Assembly: GCA_947489685.1 (NCBI GenBank)
Contig: CANLEM010000005.1
Location: 62,001 to 126,000, forward strand
Source of the DNA: an uncultured Aquimarina sp.
GTDB taxonomy: Bacteria; Bacteroidota; Bacteroidia; Flavobacteriales; Flavobacteriaceae
Length of the DNA: 64,000 nt
Direction of reading: 5' to 3'
The position numbers and the translations under genes were made by a program. This document shows, in pieces, positions 51,665 through 60,482 of this stretch; the stretch's first letter is position 1; each line of letters opens with the position of its first letter. Under the pieces are notes generated by a model. That model saw only the letters and a list, made by a program, of their open reading frames with translations, did no database searches and had not been told where the DNA came from.

Positions 51665-52192
51665 ATGAATATCCCAGAATATATAATAAGAGACGCTACT
51701 CCGGATGAGTATCCCCAGATCGGACGACTTATGACACAAGTATATTCACAACTAGAAGGATTTCCTAACCAAGATGAACAACCCGAATACTATAAATTAC
51801 TTGCCAATATTGGTGGCTTGCCTCAGAAACCCAAAGCACGATTATTTATCGCTATATCAAAGAATAAACACATAGCGGGAGCTGTAGTATATTTTGGAAA
51901 TATGGCATATTATGGTTCTGGAGGGGCCGCTACTAAAGAGAAAAATGCAGCAGGTTTTAGATTATTGGCAGTTGATCCTACAACAAGAGGTAAAGGTATC
52001 GGAAAATTATTAACTAACCATTGCATACTAATGGCTACAAAAGAAAAACAAGATCAAATAATTATCCACTCTACAAAAGCCATGGAAATAGCCTGGAAAA
52101 TGTACGAAAAAATCGGTTTTAAAAGATCGGCTGATTTAGATTTTACACAAAATGACTTGCGAGTATATGGATTTAGATTGAAGATTAGATAA
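51665..52192 (+). CDS. GNAT family N-acetyltransferase
   Basis: This 175-aa acetyltransferase has the acetyl-CoA loop LAVDPTTRGKGIGKLLTNHC (about residues 102-121), followed by AWKMYEKIGFKRSADL. The N-terminus IRDATPDEYPQIGRLM is the usual first beta-alpha unit. The ATG at 51665 is chosen; an upstream in-frame start at 51611 would overlap the VOC gene without family similarity. The substrate is unknown. Confidence 0.87.
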   Translation: MNIPEYIIRDATPDEYPQIGRLMTQVYSQLEGFPNQDEQPEYYKLLANIGGLPQKPKARLFIAISKNKHIAGAVVYFGNMAYYGSGGAATKEKNAAGFRLLAVDPTTRGKGIGKLLTNHCILMATKEKQDQIIIHSTKAMEIAWKMYEKIGFKRSADLDFTQNDLRVYGFRLKIR

Positions 52193-52201
52193 TGCTTTAA
52201 T

Positions 52202-52240
52202 AGTAAAAAAGTTAGATTAAAAAAATCCAACTTTTTTACT
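52202..52240. terminator. bidirectional intrinsic terminator
   Basis: A 12-bp stem (52202-52213 with 52229-52240), extended inward after one mismatch, lies between the convergent GNAT gene and the orphan gene. Its T/A runs are within the stem, so it is of moderate strength. Confidence 0.6.
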
Positions 52241-52259
52241 ACAGAATTTCCTCTTTCTA

Positions 52260-53093
52260 TTATGAAGTTAACAATCTGGTTTGTGAGTTTGGTATGCACA
52301 TCTCAAGGATTACAATCACTGCATCAATTATATTGTAGCATATGGTCCAGGGCATACTTGCTGGCGAAGCGCTAACTTCCATCTGTGATCCTTCTCCCAA
52401 AATAGTTACACCCAAAGTAAGATCTCTTGCAATAAACGACCTAATAGTAGAGGCTATAATTTTGGATAACTTTAAAAGACCTATTATCGAAGTTAACTCT
52501 AAAACTAGATTACCAGCTTTGGCCTCCTCATTTTCAAACTGTTGTATCCCATCAATTCTTTTAGCAATTCTTACTGGTAATTGATCCCAATCTTTCATTA
52601 AAGCATTAGGTCCAATACTAATAATATTCAAAACAAAATTTGGTATTAATTTAAATAGCCAATCCAAATCAGGAAACACGAGTTTAATAAATGGTAGTTC
52701 TTTACGCTCTATTAATCTATTGGTTGCTTGGATTAGTTCTCCTATTCCGCTTATAAAATTCTCAACAGCAGTTTTGTTTAATTCCATTTCTGCTTGCGGG
52801 ATAGTTTTTGTTTGACTCAAAAAACCAGTTGCCGCAGTTACCATCTCCTTAATATTATGTATAAAACCCATAATACTATCCACAATACTCACTATAGGGC
52901 TCTTTTTAAGCTCTTTGACGATTAAGCCGGGTAAATCCTTAACTCCATTGATGATTGAATTAAGTTTTCGGATAATTTCTTGAAACCATCCTTTAATTCC
53001 CTGGAGAGATTCCTGTTGTTCTTTTAACACATTTAAAATATCACTAGTGTCTTTCTTTACTTCTTCAATACTGTTATTATCGTTTTTATTCAT
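52260..53093 (-). CDS. orphan protein of unknown function
   Basis: I do not recognise this 277-aa protein. It has no signal peptide. Residues ~5-60 are charged and helical (SIEEVKKDTSDILNVLKEQQ). They are followed by alternating hydrophobic amphipathic segments: SIVDSIMGFIHNIKEMVTAA (about 71-90), FIKLVFPDLDWLFKLIPNFV (about 131-150), LVLELTSIIGLLKLSKIIAS and a C-terminal CYNIIDAVIVILEMCI. The layout might suit a membrane-associating or self-assembling protein. The ATG at 53093 is chosen; the frame is open to 53138 but those 15 residues look like leader DNA. It is divergent from the alpha/beta hydrolase-ECF operon. Confidence 0.65.
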   Translation of the reverse strand: MNKNDNNSIEEVKKDTSDILNVLKEQQESLQGIKGWFQEIIRKLNSIINGVKDLPGLIVKELKKSPIVSIVDSIMGFIHNIKEMVTAATGFLSQTKTIPQAEMELNKTAVENFISGIGELIQATNRLIERKELPFIKLVFPDLDWLFKLIPNFVLNIISIGPNALMKDWDQLPVRIAKRIDGIQQFENEEAKAGNLVLELTSIIGLLKLSKIIASTIRSFIARDLTLGVTILGEGSQMEVSASPASMPWTICYNIIDAVIVILEMCIPNSQTRLLTS

Positions 53094-53344
53094 GATTAAA
53101 AATGTTTTGGTTAATATTCGTTTTATTACAAATTTCATGAATTAAATTTTTATTTAACAGCCTATAAATACGTGATTTACGAATCAAGAATAAATACGTT
53201 CAACTACCGTGTTTTTATATTTTTATCATAATTTTTAAAAAGATTTTCAAACTTCATATTTTTTTAATTCGTTTTTATTCTTTCTTCTTGATGTAACATT
53301 TATAAAATTTTTGCATCAAAGGGGAAAATCAAAACAAGAAAACG

Positions 53345-54184
53345 ATGAAAACATTTAAAATTACAATTGTATTTTTTGCAATAATTAGCCTTGGCTTTAG
53401 CCAAACGACTTCAATAACATCAGAAATTATTGGAAAAGGGACTCCAATTCTATTTTTACCAGGATTTACAACTCCCGGATCCATTTGGAAAGAAACTTTA
53501 AACAATATCACCGTCAAAAATGAAGCACATCTTATATCTTATGCCGGATTTAATGGTAATGCACCTATAGCCACACCTTGGTACGATACGATTAAAAATG
53601 AATTGATCGATTACATTAAAAATCAAAAACTAACAAAAATAACGATCATAGGGCACAGCATGGGTGGCAACTTGGCTACAGAACTAGCTTCAGAACTCCC
53701 CGAGCATATTCATAAATTAATTATAGTTGATGCAATTCCGTGTATGCGTGAATTAATGATGCCAGGGGTTGCTGCTGATCAAATACAATATGAAAGTCCT
53801 TATAATAAACAAACTCTTGCTATGGACCAGGAGCAATTTAAGAAAACAGCTACTATGATGGCTCAAAACATGACTAACAACAAAGAAAAAATCAATACTC
53901 TTATCAATTGGATTATGATATCAGATCGTGAAACCTATGTATACGGATATACTGATTTGTTAAAACTTGACCTCAGACAGGCTCTAAACGGTATAAATAC
54001 ACAAACCTTAATATTGGGAGCATCTTTTCCAAACTTAGAAATAGCACAATCCAATTTTGAGAAACAATATGCTAACTTAGCCAATAAGACGATTAAGATG
54101 GTACCCAATAGCAAACATTTTATCATGTTTGATCAACCAGAATGGTTTTACGATCAAGTAAATACGTTCTTAACAAATGAGTAA
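53345..54184 (+). CDS. secreted alpha/beta hydrolase
   Basis: This 279-aa alpha/beta-fold hydrolase has a signal peptide ending near LGFSQ. The nucleophile elbow is IIGHSMGGNLA (Ser about residue 104), the oxyanion region is LFLPGFTTPGSIW, and the catalytic His is near the C-terminus in VPNSKHFIMFDQPEWF. The substrate (ester, lactone or amide) is unknown. Its last 8 nt overlap the start of an ECF sigma gene (ATGAGTAA), so the hydrolase and the sigma factor are translationally coupled. Confidence 0.87.
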   Translation: MKTFKITIVFFAIISLGFSQTTSITSEIIGKGTPILFLPGFTTPGSIWKETLNNITVKNEAHLISYAGFNGNAPIATPWYDTIKNELIDYIKNQKLTKITIIGHSMGGNLATELASELPEHIHKLIIVDAIPCMRELMMPGVAADQIQYESPYNKQTLAMDQEQFKKTATMMAQNMTNNKEKINTLINWIMISDRETYVYGYTDLLKLDLRQALNGINTQTLILGASFPNLEIAQSNFEKQYANLANKTIKMVPNSKHFIMFDQPEWFYDQVNTFLTNE

Positions 54185-54674
54185 AAAGAATCAACAACTT
54201 TTTGAAACCATATACAAGCAATGTTATCCAATGGTATTGCAAATGTGCTTGGGTTTTATGAAGGGAGATAATGATTTGGCTCTTGATCTTTCTCAAGAAG
54301 TATTCATTAATATATGGAATGCTTTTGAAACATTTAAAGGTAAATCAACACATAAAACCTGGGTATATCGTATCACCGTAAATACTTGTTTACAATATCT
54401 ACGAAAAGAAAAAAAGCAAAAAGAAATAGCTTTAGAAAAAATAGAAAATACCCTAACCGATAATGTACAAGATCGACAGCAAGATCAAAACAAAACATTA
54501 TATCTCGCAATAGGCCAATTGGAGGACTTAGACAGACTTATTATAATGATGGTATTAGAGGAGCAAGACTATGATACGATATCAGAAGTTTTAGGCATAA
54601 CACCTACCAATGTTCGAGTAAAAATTCATAGAATTAAAAAGAAACTTAAAAAAATAGTAAACAATGAATACTGA
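54177..54674 (+). CDS. ECF RNA polymerase sigma factor
   Basis: This 165-aa ECF sigma factor has region 2 as DNDLALDLSQEVFINIWNAF (about residues 28-47) and KTWVYRITVNTCLQYLRKEK. Region 4 is DYDTISEVLGITPTNVRVKI (about 130-149). It overlaps the hydrolase gene upstream by 8 nt and the following membrane-protein gene by 11 nt, forming one compact operon. No classical zinc anti-sigma factor is present; the four-TM protein behind it is the candidate regulator. Confidence 0.9.
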   Translation: MSKKNQQLFETIYKQCYPMVLQMCLGFMKGDNDLALDLSQEVFINIWNAFETFKGKSTHKTWVYRITVNTCLQYLRKEKKQKEIALEKIENTLTDNVQDRQQDQNKTLYLAIGQLEDLDRLIIMMVLEEQDYDTISEVLGITPTNVRVKIHRIKKKLKKIVNNEY

Positions 54675-55263
54675 TTTTGAAGCTCTTCAACGCGAATGGC
54701 AAAAAAACAAAGATGATATAAAGAGAGATACTACGAGTATGAATGATCTATTTTTCTTGATTCAAAAGAAGAAAAAGGCTTCAGTACAATTTCAATATGG
54801 GAATGCAATTGTCCTACTCGTCACTTTATTAGTTATTAGTGCTTTTTTCTATTATGTAGCTCCTGTAAAAGAAATACTAAGTAGAATTGGTGCAGGATTT
54901 ATGATTTTTGGTTTACTTCTAAGAATCATTATAGAAATCGTAAGCATTATCAAATCCAAAAAGATTGATATAAAAAATAATGTTCTAGAAACCTCAGAGA
55001 ATACGATTACCTATTATAAATTCAGAAAAAAAATTCATGGCCCCATAACAATAATCATACTTGTGTTATATACAATTGGCTTTTATATGATTACACCAGA
55101 GTTTAGCCTTTATTTTACCACATGGCAAATGATCTTGATCGATGTTTCTTATGTAGTGGGTGCATGTGTTTTTATTCCAATAATAAGAAAAAGCATACGT
55201 CGAGAAATTCAAAATTTGTTGGATATCGTAGATTTAAAAAATAGAATAACTAATGGAGATTAG
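54664..55263 (+). CDS. four-TM protein, probable ECF-linked regulator
   Basis: This 199-aa protein has a soluble N-terminus of about 45 residues (FEALQREWQKNKDDIKRDTT) followed by four TM helices: AIVLLVTLLVISAFFYYVA, AGFMIFGLLLRIIIEIVSII, ITIIILVLYTIGFYMI and MILIDVSYVVGACVFIPII. Its 5' end overlaps the sigma gene by 11 nt. By position and topology it may hold the sigma factor at the membrane through its N-terminal tail, but no known anti-sigma motif is seen. Confidence 0.68.
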   Translation: MNTDFEALQREWQKNKDDIKRDTTSMNDLFFLIQKKKKASVQFQYGNAIVLLVTLLVISAFFYYVAPVKEILSRIGAGFMIFGLLLRIIIEIVSIIKSKKIDIKNNVLETSENTITYYKFRKKIHGPITIIILVLYTIGFYMITPEFSLYFTTWQMILIDVSYVVGACVFIPIIRKSIRREIQNLLDIVDLKNRITNGD

Positions 55264-55368
55264 AGTTAGATATAGCACTTCTATTTCGTATCTGGTTTTC
55301 TATATTCAAAGCTTATAACAATATATTAAAAATGGCTATCTTGATCAGTAATTTGTATAATAATAACT

Positions 55369-55947
55369 ATGAAGGATAAACCCGAACTATATTTTAAAAC
55401 TGATCAAGAATGGCGTTCTTGGCTACACAAAAACTATAATAAGTCGGATGGAATATATTTGATTTTTTATAAAGTTGAAAGCAAAAAACCAAGTATGCGC
55501 TGGGAAGAAGCTGTGCGTGTAGCCCTGTGTTATGGGTGGATTGATTCTACCGTTAAAAAGTTAGATGATGAAAGCCGCAGGCAATATTTTTGTCCTCGTA
55601 AACCAAAAAGTGCATGGAGTAAAGTCAATAAAAATCATATTAAAGAACTTAGGAAAGATGGGCTTATACACAGTAGTGGTTTGGATAGTATCAATATTGC
55701 CAAAGAAAATGGTTCCTGGATTGCTCTTGATGATGTAGAAAATGGTATTATCCCCAATGACCTTAAAAAAGCATTTGATCAAAACCCGAAAGCTTTTGAG
55801 AATTATCAGAATTTTGCCAAGGGGTACCGAAAAAGTTATTTGTATTGGTTGCACAACGCCAAACGACAAGAAACTCGAGATAAAAGAATTATAACAATTA
55901 TAGAGCTTTGTGAATCCAATCAGAAAAGCATAGGTAATTGGGGGTAA
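55369..55947 (+). CDS. YdeI/OmpD-associated family protein
   Basis: This 192-aa protein has the family N-terminal pattern LYFKTDQEWRSWLHKNY and GIYLIFYKVESKKPSMRWEE, then VALCYGWIDSTVKKLDDESR and the motif CPRKPKSAWSKVNKNHIKEL. It ends in YLYWLHNAKRQETRDKRIIT. The family is found in many bacteria, sometimes named bacteriocin-protection proteins, with unclear biochemistry. It stands alone with a 105-nt gap upstream. Confidence 0.87.
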   Translation: MKDKPELYFKTDQEWRSWLHKNYNKSDGIYLIFYKVESKKPSMRWEEAVRVALCYGWIDSTVKKLDDESRRQYFCPRKPKSAWSKVNKNHIKELRKDGLIHSSGLDSINIAKENGSWIALDDVENGIIPNDLKKAFDQNPKAFENYQNFAKGYRKSYLYWLHNAKRQETRDKRIITIIELCESNQKSIGNWG

Positions 55948-56018
55948 GTTGCATTAACACCACTTTAAGATAATTTATATCATAAATCCTTATTTTCGAT
56001 TCTGATAAAATACACATC

Positions 56019-59000
56019 ATGCGTAAACACATTATTACCACTCTAATTTTAGGGTTACTTCTTAGTTTTAGCACACAGGCTCAAAAAAATAAAAAAGATA
56101 AAAAGGAAGAAGAAAAATGGGATGTCTCTAATCCCAAAGGAGAATTTAATTATACAGATCATACGTTTACTACAGATGAAGGTACCTGGATGAATCTAGA
56201 CGTTAGCCCAGACGGAAAAACTATTGTTTTTGATTTATTAGGTGATATATATAGTATTCCCGTATCAGGAGGAAAAGCCAAAATATTACGTACTGGTATT
56301 CCTTTTGAAGTGCAACCTCGTTTCAGTCCAGGTGGAAAAAAAATATCGTTTACCAGTGATGCCGGAGGAGGAGACAATATTTGGATTATGAATTCTGATG
56401 GTAGCAACGCTAAACAAATTACCAAAGAAAGTTTCAGGTTACTAAACAATGCTACCTGGATGCCTGATGGTAATTATTTGGTAGCAAGAAAACACTTTAC
56501 ATCACAACGTTCTCTGGGGGCTGGAGAAATGTGGCAATATCATGTAACAGGAGGATCGGGTGTTCAATTAACCAAAAGAAAGAACGATCAACAAGATGTT
56601 AATGAACCAAATATTTCGCCCGACGGAAAATACATGTACTATAGTGAAGATATGTACCCCGGTGGAGCTTTTCAGTATAACAAAGATCCTAACAAACAAA
56701 TTTATGCGATCAAAAGATATAATTTTGAAACGGGAAAAACCGCAACAGTAACTGGAGGTCCAGGTGGTGCCGCAAGACCACAAGTATCAAGAGATGGTAA
56801 AATGTTGGCTTTTGTTAAAAGAGTACGTACCAAATCGGTATTATTTGTTCATGATTTACAAACCGGAGAGGAATGGCCAATCTATGATGCTTTAAACAAA
56901 GACCAACAAGAAGCTTGGGCTATTTTTGGAGTATATCCCAACTTTAGCTGGATGCCCGGTAACAAAGAAATAGTTTTCTGGTCGGGAGGAAAAATTAACA
57001 CCATAAATATTAATACACAAAAGGTTACCAATATTCCTTTTACAGTTGATGCTACTATAAAAATTGCAGAAACAATACATTATGACTCTCCTGTAGCACC
57101 AGAAGAGTTTACGGCCAAAGTAATTCGTAATGCAGTTACTTCTCCCGACGGAAAAACAATTGTATTTAGTGCATTGGGTCGATTATGGAAAAAAAGCCTT
57201 CCAAAAGGAAAACCTCAGCGTATCACATCTCAAACCACTAATTTTGAATTCGAACCTAATTTTTCTCCAGATGGACAACAGATTGTTTATGTTACCTGGA
57301 ACGATGAAGATTTAGGATCTGTAAATAAAGTTTCCCTTTCGGGAGGTTCACCTACCATACTTACTAACGAAAAAGGAATTTATCGTACCCCCTCTTATAA
57401 TCAAAAAGGATCATTAATTACCTTTAGAAAAGAAAGAGGAAATAGTGATCAAGGATTAAGTTTTACGAAAAAAACAGGTATTTATACGATGTCATCAACT
57501 GGCGCAAATGCCAAGTTAGTAACTTCAGAAGGCGAATATCCCATGTTTTCGACCAACGGTGAGCGTATTTTTTATCAAACCGGAGGAACTTATTTTGGTG
57601 GATTAACCAAGACATTAGCCTCAGTTAATCTCAACGGAAAAGATAAAAAAACACATGTTAAATCTAAATACGCAAATAGATTAGTTCCAAGTCCTGATAA
57701 CAAATGGATCGCGTTTACCAATTTACATAAAGCTTTTATAGCCCCACTACTTCTTAATGGTAAAGAAATAGACTTGGATAACAAATCCAAATTAGTTCCC
57801 GTTTCGCAAATTGCAAAAGACGCAGGAATGAATCTACACTGGTCCAAGGATAGTAAAAAAGTATTTTGGACATTAGGTGATGAATATTTCGCAAATGATA
57901 TCAAAGATAGGTTTACATTTTTACCAGGATCTCCAGACAAAGTAGGTGAGGTAACTACCAAAGGAATAAAAATAGATCTAACGGTAAAGACAGATAATCC
58001 TTTGGGTAAAATTGCATTTACTAATGCAAGAATTATTACCATGGAAGGAGATCAGGTTATTGAAAATGGTACAATTATCATTAATAGAAATAGAATAGAA
58101 AAAATTGGAAACGCATCAGAAATATCAATACCTACCGACGCAAAAGTATATGACGTTTCGGGTAAAACTATTATGCCGGGAATTGTGGATGCTCATGCAC
58201 ATATCGGAGGGTTTAGATATGGTCTTAACACCCAAAAACATTGGCAGTTATACGCAAATTTAGCGTTTGGAGTTACTACATCTCATGATCCATCTGCGAA
58301 TACAGAGTCTATTTTTACCATGTCGGAAATGATTAAAAATGGAACCATGGTTGGCCCTCGCCTCTACTCTACTGGTATCATTTTATATGGTGCGGATGGT
58401 GATTTTAAGGCAGTAGTCAATAAACTAGATGATGCCCGATCTGCTATTCGTAGAACCAAGGCTTTTGGTGCTAAATCTGTAAAAAGTTATAATCAACCTC
58501 GTAGAGATCAACGACAACAGGTAATTCAAGCTGCTCGTGAGCTGCAAATTAATGTAGTGCCAGAAGGTGGCTCTACCTTCTATCATAACATGTCTATGAT
58601 TATGGATGGCCATACCGGAATCGAACATAATATTCCTGTTGCACCAGTGTATAAAGATGTTAATCAGTTATGGAAGACTAGTAAAACAGCATACACTCCA
58701 ACACTTATCGTAAATTATGGAGGGATGAATGGAGAGTATTATTTCTATCAAAAAGATGATGTTTGGAAAAATGAAAGATTGCTAAAATATACTCCAAGAT
58801 CTATTGTTGATGCTCGTTCTAGGCACAGAACAATGGTGCCAGACGAAGAATATGAAAACGGGCACATGCTTGTCTCTAAGACCTGTAAAGCTTTAACCGA
58901 TATGGGAGTTAAAGTAAATCTTGGTGCTCATGGTCAATTACAAGGTTTGGGAGCACATTGGGAATTATGGATGTTTACCCAAGGCGGTATGACCAATATG

Positions 59001-59327
59001 GAAGCATTAAGAGCCGCAACGCTTAATGGTGCACAATATATTGGAGCCGGAAATGATATCGGTTCATTAAAAGAAGGTAAACTTGCTGATCTTATTGTTT
59101 TGGATAAAAATCCACTGGATAACATTCGAAATACCGAAACTGTAAAATATACAATGGTTAATGGTAGATTATATGATACCGAAACCATGAATGAAATTGG
59201 CAACACCACTAAGGAAAGAAGTAAATTCTGGTTTGAAAACAATAAATACAGCCAGGCTTTCCCATGGCATCAAGAATCCCAAAGTTTTATGCGTCCCGGA
59301 TGCGGATGTCATATCGGACATAACTAA
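56019..59327 (+). CDS. secreted PD40 propeller-amidohydrolase fusion
   Basis: This 1102-aa protein has a signal peptide ending at STQAQ. The N-terminal two-thirds (about residues 45-640) is a TolB-like beta-propeller with repeated PDGK segments (VSPDGKTIVF, SPDGKYMYYS, TSPDGKTIVFSA, SPDGQQIVYV). The C-terminal ~430 residues are a metal-dependent amidohydrolase with VDAHAHIGG (HxH, about 724), a later His region and ADLIVLDKNPL near the end. Related proteins are imidazolonepropionase-like or peptide hydrolases; the substrate is unknown. It ends with a Cys/His motif GCGCHIGHN. A terminator follows, so the next genes are a separate unit. Confidence 0.88.
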   Translation: MRKHIITTLILGLLLSFSTQAQKNKKDKKEEEKWDVSNPKGEFNYTDHTFTTDEGTWMNLDVSPDGKTIVFDLLGDIYSIPVSGGKAKILRTGIPFEVQPRFSPGGKKISFTSDAGGGDNIWIMNSDGSNAKQITKESFRLLNNATWMPDGNYLVARKHFTSQRSLGAGEMWQYHVTGGSGVQLTKRKNDQQDVNEPNISPDGKYMYYSEDMYPGGAFQYNKDPNKQIYAIKRYNFETGKTATVTGGPGGAARPQVSRDGKMLAFVKRVRTKSVLFVHDLQTGEEWPIYDALNKDQQEAWAIFGVYPNFSWMPGNKEIVFWSGGKINTININTQKVTNIPFTVDATIKIAETIHYDSPVAPEEFTAKVIRNAVTSPDGKTIVFSALGRLWKKSLPKGKPQRITSQTTNFEFEPNFSPDGQQIVYVTWNDEDLGSVNKVSLSGGSPTILTNEKGIYRTPSYNQKGSLITFRKERGNSDQGLSFTKKTGIYTMSSTGANAKLVTSEGEYPMFSTNGERIFYQTGGTYFGGLTKTLASVNLNGKDKKTHVKSKYANRLVPSPDNKWIAFTNLHKAFIAPLLLNGKEIDLDNKSKLVPVSQIAKDAGMNLHWSKDSKKVFWTLGDEYFANDIKDRFTFLPGSPDKVGEVTTKGIKIDLTVKTDNPLGKIAFTNARIITMEGDQVIENGTIIINRNRIEKIGNASEISIPTDAKVYDVSGKTIMPGIVDAHAHIGGFRYGLNTQKHWQLYANLAFGVTTSHDPSANTESIFTMSEMIKNGTMVGPRLYSTGIILYGADGDFKAVVNKLDDARSAIRRTKAFGAKSVKSYNQPRRDQRQQVIQAARELQINVVPEGGSTFYHNMSMIMDGHTGIEHNIPVAPVYKDVNQLWKTSKTAYTPTLIVNYGGMNGEYYFYQKDDVWKNERLLKYTPRSIVDARSRHRTMVPDEEYENGHMLVSKTCKALTDMGVKVNLGAHGQLQGLGAHWELWMFTQGGMTNMEALRAATLNGAQYIGAGNDIGSLKEGKLADLIVLDKNPLDNIRNTETVKYTMVNGRLYDTETMNEIGNTTKERSKFWFENNKYSQAFPWHQESQSFMRPGCGCHIGHN

Positions 59328-59333
59328 GCTTAA

Positions 59334-59369
59334 AAAGACCTCATAAATATAAAAACTTATGAGGTCTTT
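59334..59369 (+). terminator. intrinsic terminator after PD40-amidohydrolase gene
   Basis: A perfect 13-bp stem (59334-59346 with 59357-59369) has a 10-nt loop; the T-run is within the 3' arm, so efficiency is uncertain. Confidence 0.7.
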
Positions 59370-59400
59370 ATATATAAGGACATATTAAAAACACGAACTC

Positions 59401-60477
59401 ATGAAAAATTTATTATCTCTAATTTTTGGTTTTTCACTCTTCCTTCATAGTTGTGCAGAATCAAAACAGGAAACGGTAGTTACTGAAAAGGGAAGTACAC
59501 CCGAAAAAATAGATTATTTTGATCAGACAGGTCGTACTGATCAATTTATGGGAGGTATTAAAATGATTCCTATTACTACTCCAAAAGGTGAATTTAATGT
59601 ATGGACTAAAAGGGTTGGTAATAACCCTAAAATAAAAGTACTCCTGCTCCATGGCGGGCCTGGTATGACTCATGAGATTTATGAATGTTTTGATGGCTTT
59701 TTCCCTCAAGAAGGAATCGAATATTATTATTATGATCAACTAGGATCCTATTACAGTGATCAACCTAAAGATAAAAGTCTTTGGGACTTACCGCGATTTG
59801 TCGAAGAAGTAGAACAGGTACGAATCGCATTAGGACTTACAAATGATAATTTTTATTTGTACGGACAATCCTGGGGAGGTATTTTGGCTATGGAATATGC
59901 GTTAAAATATCAACAAAATCTTAAGGGCTTAGTTATTTCTAATATGGTAGCTTCTATTCCGGAATATCAAAAATATTCTGACGAGGTATTAGCGCCTCAA
60001 TTAGATCCTGAAGTATTAAAGGAGATTATGAGTTATGAAGAAAAAGAAGCATATGAAAATCCAAGGTATCTGGACCTGATCGTACAACATTACTATACCA
60101 AACATATTATAAGAATGCCAGTAGATCAATGGCCAGAACCTATTAATCGTTCATTCAAACATCTTAACCCTGATGTATATGTTACTATGCAAGGTCCAAG
60201 TGAGTTCGGAATTAAAGGTGATGCTACCTTAAAAGACTGGGATGTAAAAGATCAATTATCGAAAATTAGTGTACCTACCCTTACTATTGGAGCTACATAT
60301 GATACCATGGATCCAAAAGAAATGGAATGGATTGCCAATGAAGTACAAAATGGGAGATATCTTCATTGCCCCGACGGAAGTCATCTATCGCAGTTTGATG
60401 ATCAGAAAAATTTCTTTACCGGGTTAATCAAATTTATTAAAGACGTAAACAATAATACTTTTAATTCTAAGCAGTAG
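59401..60477 (+). CDS. proline iminopeptidase-family hydrolase lipoprotein (S33)
   Basis: This 358-aa alpha/beta hydrolase has the family signature HGGPGMTHE (oxyanion), the nucleophile GQSWGGILAMEYAL (Ser about residue 158), a catalytic Asp near PTLTIGATYDTMDP and His in CPDGSHLSQF. The N-terminus ends in the lipobox LHSC, so it is membrane-anchored. It should release N-terminal proline or related residues from peptides in the periplasm. The amidohydrolase gene starts 5 nt after its stop codon. Confidence 0.88.
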   Translation: MKNLLSLIFGFSLFLHSCAESKQETVVTEKGSTPEKIDYFDQTGRTDQFMGGIKMIPITTPKGEFNVWTKRVGNNPKIKVLLLHGGPGMTHEIYECFDGFFPQEGIEYYYYDQLGSYYSDQPKDKSLWDLPRFVEEVEQVRIALGLTNDNFYLYGQSWGGILAMEYALKYQQNLKGLVISNMVASIPEYQKYSDEVLAPQLDPEVLKEIMSYEEKEAYENPRYLDLIVQHYYTKHIIRMPVDQWPEPINRSFKHLNPDVYVTMQGPSEFGIKGDATLKDWDVKDQLSKISVPTLTIGATYDTMDPKEMEWIANEVQNGRYLHCPDGSHLSQFDDQKNFFTGLIKFIKDVNNNTFNSKQ

Positions 60478-60482
60478 ACGAT

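Noticed and set aside
53288..53318. Operator TTGATG...CATCAA upstream of the alpha/beta hydrolase gene
   Set aside because: Only 6-bp arms at wide spacing in very AT-rich DNA; chance is a sufficient explanation.
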